A stretch of DNA of 6,725 bases from an uncultured Sphingomonadales bacterium (GTDB taxonomy: Bacteria > Pseudomonadota > Alphaproteobacteria > Sphingomonadales > Sphingomonadaceae), in the NCBI GenBank assembly GCA_903893935.1, contig CAITOD010000531.1, positions 1 through 6,725 of the forward strand, read 5' to 3'. This document shows positions 6,618 to 6,725 of this stretch, one piece after another. Within the stretch, counting starts at the first letter, position 1. Every line of letters begins with the position of its first letter. A program made the position numbers and the translations under genes. The notes beneath the pieces are model-generated. The model was not told the origin of the DNA, ran no database searches, and saw only the letters and a program-made list of their open reading frames with translations.

Positions 6618-6627
6618 AGTCTTCAAG

Positions 6628-6725
6628 ATGCCTACGATCAACCAGCTGGTCCGTCATGGCCGCGTGCCGCAGAAGGCCAAGAGCAAGGTCCCTGCGATGG
6701 AGCAGAACCCGCAAAAGCGCGGCGT
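6628..6725 (+). CDS. rpsL: 30S ribosomal protein S12, N-terminal part (3' end outside window)
   Basis: The first 32 full codons encode the nearly invariant S12 N-terminus: '[19 protein letters not shown]' followed by '[13 protein letters not shown]'. S12 lies at the 30S decoding centre and affects reading accuracy; changes in the later part of the protein give streptomycin resistance, but that part is not in the window. The '[20 protein letters not shown]' pattern is typical of alphaproteobacterial, and in particular sphingomonad-like, S12 (from memory of the family). The gene normally heads the str operon with rpsG, fusA and tuf. It is preceded by a 326-nt gene-free leader, consistent with its own promoter. 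Confidence 0.97.
   Translation, partial: MPTINQLVRHGRVPQKAKSKVPAMEQNPQKRG

Larger units (their letters stand above)
6302..6627 (+). other. Gene-free leader between brnA and rpsL
   Basis: These 326 nt hold no credible gene on either strand; the minus-strand open frames here continue as shadows into brnA. The stretch presumably holds the str-operon promoter and 5' leader. Visible structure includes a short hairpin GCGGC/GCCGC (6325-6329/6339-6343) just after brnA with no T tract. A 7-bp inverted repeat, an 11-bp direct repeat, CGGG/CCCG (6440-6443/6449-6452) and ACCGG/CCGGT (6462-6466/6476-6480) are also present. TTGACC at 6332-6337 is a fair -35, but the hexamer 17 nt later (TAAGGG) is a poor -10, so I do not call a promoter. 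Confidence 0.5.

Noticed and set aside
1..6725. CRISPR arrays, tRNA genes, rRNA genes, insertion sequences
   Set aside because: No regularly spaced repeats, no tRNA cloverleaf-type sequence and no transposase-like frame or long terminal inverted repeats were found by reading.

Overview
The window is GC-rich throughout, with strong third-position G/C bias, and all genes lie on the + strand. The start of a ribosomal protein S12 gene at the right end, together with the base composition, suggests an alphaproteobacterium, most likely a sphingomonad-type organism (Novosphingobium/Sphingomonas/Erythrobacter relatives). This placement is an inference from sequence style and the S12 N-terminus, not from a search.

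Region 1 (1-5630) looks like one transcription unit for surface-glycan or lipid-linked sugar metabolism. It starts with the 3' part of a large polytopic membrane protein resembling GT-C glycosyltransferases. A class I SAM-dependent methyltransferase, a GtrA-family small membrane protein, a second class I methyltransferase, a GtrB/DPM1-like polyprenyl-phosphate glycosyltransferase (GT2) and an exported protein with probable beta-helix architecture follow. After a 40-nt gap behind the first gene, every junction is an overlap (ATGA, GTGA, ATGA, then a 17-nt overlap), so the five downstream genes look translationally coupled. In known Gtr systems GtrB loads a sugar onto undecaprenyl phosphate on the cytoplasmic side, GtrA is needed to move it across the membrane, and a GT-C enzyme transfers it to the acceptor in the periplasm. 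This locus holds plausible counterparts of all three. It adds two methyltransferases and a periplasmic protein, which suggests a sugar that is methylated or otherwise tailored. That assignment is inference.

Region 2 (5631-6301) is a BrnT/BrnA type II toxin-antitoxin module. It is preceded by a short, strikingly AT-rich stretch with a TATAAT-like palindrome. The toxin has no ATG start in its frame and the antitoxin overlaps its 3' end.

Region 3 (6302-6725) is a 326-nt gene-free leader followed by the first 98 nt of rpsL, the expected first gene of the str operon (rpsL-rpsG-fusA-tuf). The window therefore shows an accessory envelope-glycan cassette and a toxin-antitoxin module directly upstream of a core ribosomal operon.
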